Positions 54,700-64,000 of a DNA stretch of 64,000 nucleotides are shown here, piece after piece. The stretch lies in contig BTPG01000005.1 in NCBI GenBank assembly GCA_036245525.1, positions 180,033,698 through 180,097,697 of the forward strand. The letters are read 5' to 3'. Each line of letters opens with the position of its first letter. The first letter of the stretch is position 1. The stretch is from Semisulcospira habei (lineage: Eukaryota > Mollusca > Gastropoda > Semisulcospiridae). The notes under the pieces are model-generated. The model was not told where the DNA came from, made no database searches, and saw only the letters and a program-made list of their open reading frames with translations. The position numbers and the translations under genes are program-made.

Positions 54700-55747
54700 C
54701 ACAGATCATGGCAGATGGTACGTAAGTGTGACGATGTTGCGCCCTCTCATTTATGATAGTCCCCTTTTGGTCGCAGTACGATCTCATCGGTCTTTTGGGG
54801 ATGAGCTCGTGTGAGCCAGTGCTGCGACTGCACAGCGACCTCTGCTTTGTGACAGTCACATTTTGGGGCTCATTCTAAGGTCGCGGTACCATCTCATATG
54901 TCTTCAGAGAAGGGCTCATGTGAGCTATTTATGGGCGGTCGCCGCGACGTCGTGTTGAGCCTGAAATGCGACGGGCTTAAATTGTCCGTCGCAGTTACGT
55001 AACATTAACTAATCAAAAAGACCGTGACCAAAATGAGACGCTGTTTCCAAACTGAGATGGTAACCGCAACCACCGAATGCTACTAGGGCCCAGTCCTTTT
55101 GTTCCTCACAACGGTAACGTCTATACTATGGCAGCGGACATGAAGTGCAGTTGTGTCCATCACAGATTTATGGAGAACTGCTCGCTTGGTCAGTGTAGTT
55201 ACGTTAAGCGGTACCAACACTTGTTGGATGAAACACTGACCACCCTGGCAACATGTACAAATGGGCACCCACAAGACATTAAAATTCCACATGGTTGGCG
55301 GGGCTGATTTGGCTCAATGCTTTCTGTAGATGTCAGGCAGTTCCTGCTGACAGGCCATGCTATATGATATGCCCTCTGCCTCGCTGGGCACTTCAGGAGG
55401 AAATGCCGCTTGATACACTGACTATAATTATATGAAGTATTTCACAGTGACACACATCCGGTTTGTTACTTTCACGTGAAGCGCGATTTGTAGAAAAACA
55501 TGAACATAATTTGGTCGGCCACAGAAGGCGCATATGGAGAGGCTGCAACCTAATCAAGCACTACCCTCATCCAATTACGAAGGACCCTTACTGCACGCAT
55601 ACACTTACCGATGGCCTTTTAAGCATCAGGAAGCTAAAAGAACACTGGCTGACATCAGCACGATGACTATTTACTCACAGGGAAAATGCTACGTGCGTTC
55701 TGAGGCGTGCTCCAACTACAGAACACAGTAATGTCAATTGCCGAGCA
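54700..55747. other. Intergenic sequence upstream of the Ig/C4-like gene
   Basis: 54720-55020 contains two related blocks (gtcgcagtacgatctcatcgg, ggtcgcggtaccatctcata) with direct and inverted similarity, probably a small transposon. 55020-55747 shows no recognisable exon; the ORFs at 55077-55307 and 55463-55731 lack family features. Confidence 0.5.
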
Positions 55748-55982
55748 TTAACACATTTAGTCCTAAGACCAGTTGAACTCCATTTTATAAATGGTTTTTT
55801 TTTGTACACTGTACTATAATTCAGGACACATATCAATTACATGACGGTCATTTCCATAGCGGCACCAAAATGGTTTGGCACCTCCAGGCCCCAATATCTC
55901 CTGCCGCTACTGTTGAACTATCATTGTCCATCATTGTCGATCCATAGCTAGTTGTACCGTGTATCAGGGATGTGAGGGTTAA
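55748..55982. mobile_element. TTAA-tipped MITE, family A-like (diverged)
   Basis: TTAACACATTTAGTCC … cagggatgtgagggttaa; the core agcggcaccaaaatggttt / ctgccgctactgttgaacta is badly decayed. Lies 220 bp upstream of the next gene's start codon. Confidence 0.65.
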
Positions 55983-56200
55983 TGCTCACACTTGCCTATT
56001 GCTTTGAGGAATTTTGCCGACCGGAACAGTGACTGAAGGAAGCCGTTAGTTGCAACTTATCTGCGTGGACTGCATGTCTACCACGTGGAGTGTTGAATTT
56101 AATACAGAAATAATACTCTCAGGGAGAGATTGAGAGATTGCTTTCAGTTCTGTCTTTTCACGGTGATCTACGGCTGCAAGTTGTCTCTTTTTAAGGCCTG

Positions 56201-63120
<6,920 letters not shown>

Positions 63121-63814
63121 ACTGCGCTTCCTAAAACGTTTAAAGACACTGGTCACACACAGACACCAACATACGATGGTGAATCACTTTAGAAATGGGA
63201 GGGTATATACCTTGCGCATTTCAAACCTTCACACGATATACAGTTTGCCGGCTTACGCTGGAACGACACATAAACATATGTAAATTACCATTGCCAGTCT
63301 TGGGTCTTATTACGCAATGTGAAAAGAGATATTTGCATTGTAATACAGTCGACATTACTTATAACATGGTCGGATATAACTAACGTGTGATATAACAACA
63401 ATTCTTTTCAAAAACACTTTTCCAAAATAAAGCAACTGGCTCACTTACATCAAACTTCGGATATAAACAAGATGGGATAAACCATTACCTGTTGTCTTTA
63501 ACTTGGTTCTGATGTTGAAATAAGGGCCTATCTCCTGCTGGAAAAGCATCGCAGATTTGCTAATGCGTTAGTGAGCTTTATAAAGGGAACAGTGCATATG
63601 CGTCATTGGTTTGAAAAACGTCATTCGCGATAATGTAATTTTATTGTTTACGTAATTTTAAATTTTACGTGATATGCGTTTAACTTTGAATTCTAGACTT
63701 GAGAAAAATGGTGACAAAACTTAAATTTCACGGTGCAATTTCAGTATTGCTATAAATTATGTCAGATACATGATATGCTATTGTACACGCGCATGTTTTA
63801 CCGACAGTGCGACG

Positions 63815-63884
63815 ATGTGTGTGTATGTGTGTGTGTATGTGTGTGTGTGATGCTGTGTGTGTGTGTGTGTGTGTGTGTGTGATG

Positions 63885-63960
<76 letters not shown>

Positions 63961-63962
63961 TT
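63815..63962 (+). repeat. (GT)n microsatellite
   Basis: GT units with gatgct interruptions, at the right edge of the window. Confidence 0.93.
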
Positions 63963-64000
63963 GTGTAAAAGGGCTTGGTGACAAAAGTGGCTGCTTTTAC

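Noticed and set aside
55077..55307. Cys-containing ORF upstream of the Ig/C4-like gene
   Set aside because: No splice context, signal peptide or family motif; likely chance.

Overview
This is eukaryotic DNA: intron-rich genes with GT-AG splice sites and matching intron phases, many microsatellites, and a dense load of transposons. Two host genes can be read exon by exon, both on the + strand. The first (about 0.8-41.7 kb) is the 3' part of an apolipophorin/apolipoprotein-B-like large lipid transfer protein with a von Willebrand D (vWD) domain. The second (56.2-63.1 kb) encodes a signal peptide, two immunoglobulin-like regions, a coiled coil, and a C-terminal domain of the kind annotated in invertebrates as 'short-chain collagen C4-like'. 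The IgSF plus coiled coil plus C-terminal recognition domain layout resembles the gastropod FREP/CREP/GREP (VIgL) immune proteins. A mollusc, most likely a gastropod, is the best guess. That is inference; no species is assigned.

Layout: 0.8-41.6 kb holds 22 exons of the lipid transfer protein, and its 5' exons lie outside the window. Its introns carry (a) a decayed APE-type non-LTR retrotransposon (3.8-7.7 kb, +); (b) a DIRS-like tyrosine-recombinase retrotransposon with inverted ends (23.6-30.3 kb), split by a 2.94-kb minus-strand insertion with a gag-like ORF and an 11-bp target duplication; (c) a 2.68-kb element with 17-bp inverted ends and an 8-bp target duplication, nested in a small palindromic element (14.5-17.2 kb); and (d) dozens of short, near-perfect palindromes in about a dozen families. 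Many of the palindromes begin TTAACC(C/T) and end in the inverse, as expected for piggyBac-type MITEs. From 42 to 56 kb is intergenic: microsatellites, hairpins, and three minus-strand CR1/L2/jockey-like LINE copies nested in each other (47.9-54.2 kb). From 56.2 to 63.1 kb is the Ig/coiled-coil/C4-like gene, with one in-frame stop in its last exon. The window ends in a GT-rich microsatellite.

The two host genes share no pathway visible from sequence. One is a secreted lipid carrier; the other looks like a secreted recognition protein. The most notable points are the unusual VIgL-like architecture with its nonsense codon, and the TTAA-tipped palindrome families that share an inner hairpin core but differ in their outer arms. 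No RNA gene was identified with confidence, apart from a possible tRNA-derived SINE trace.
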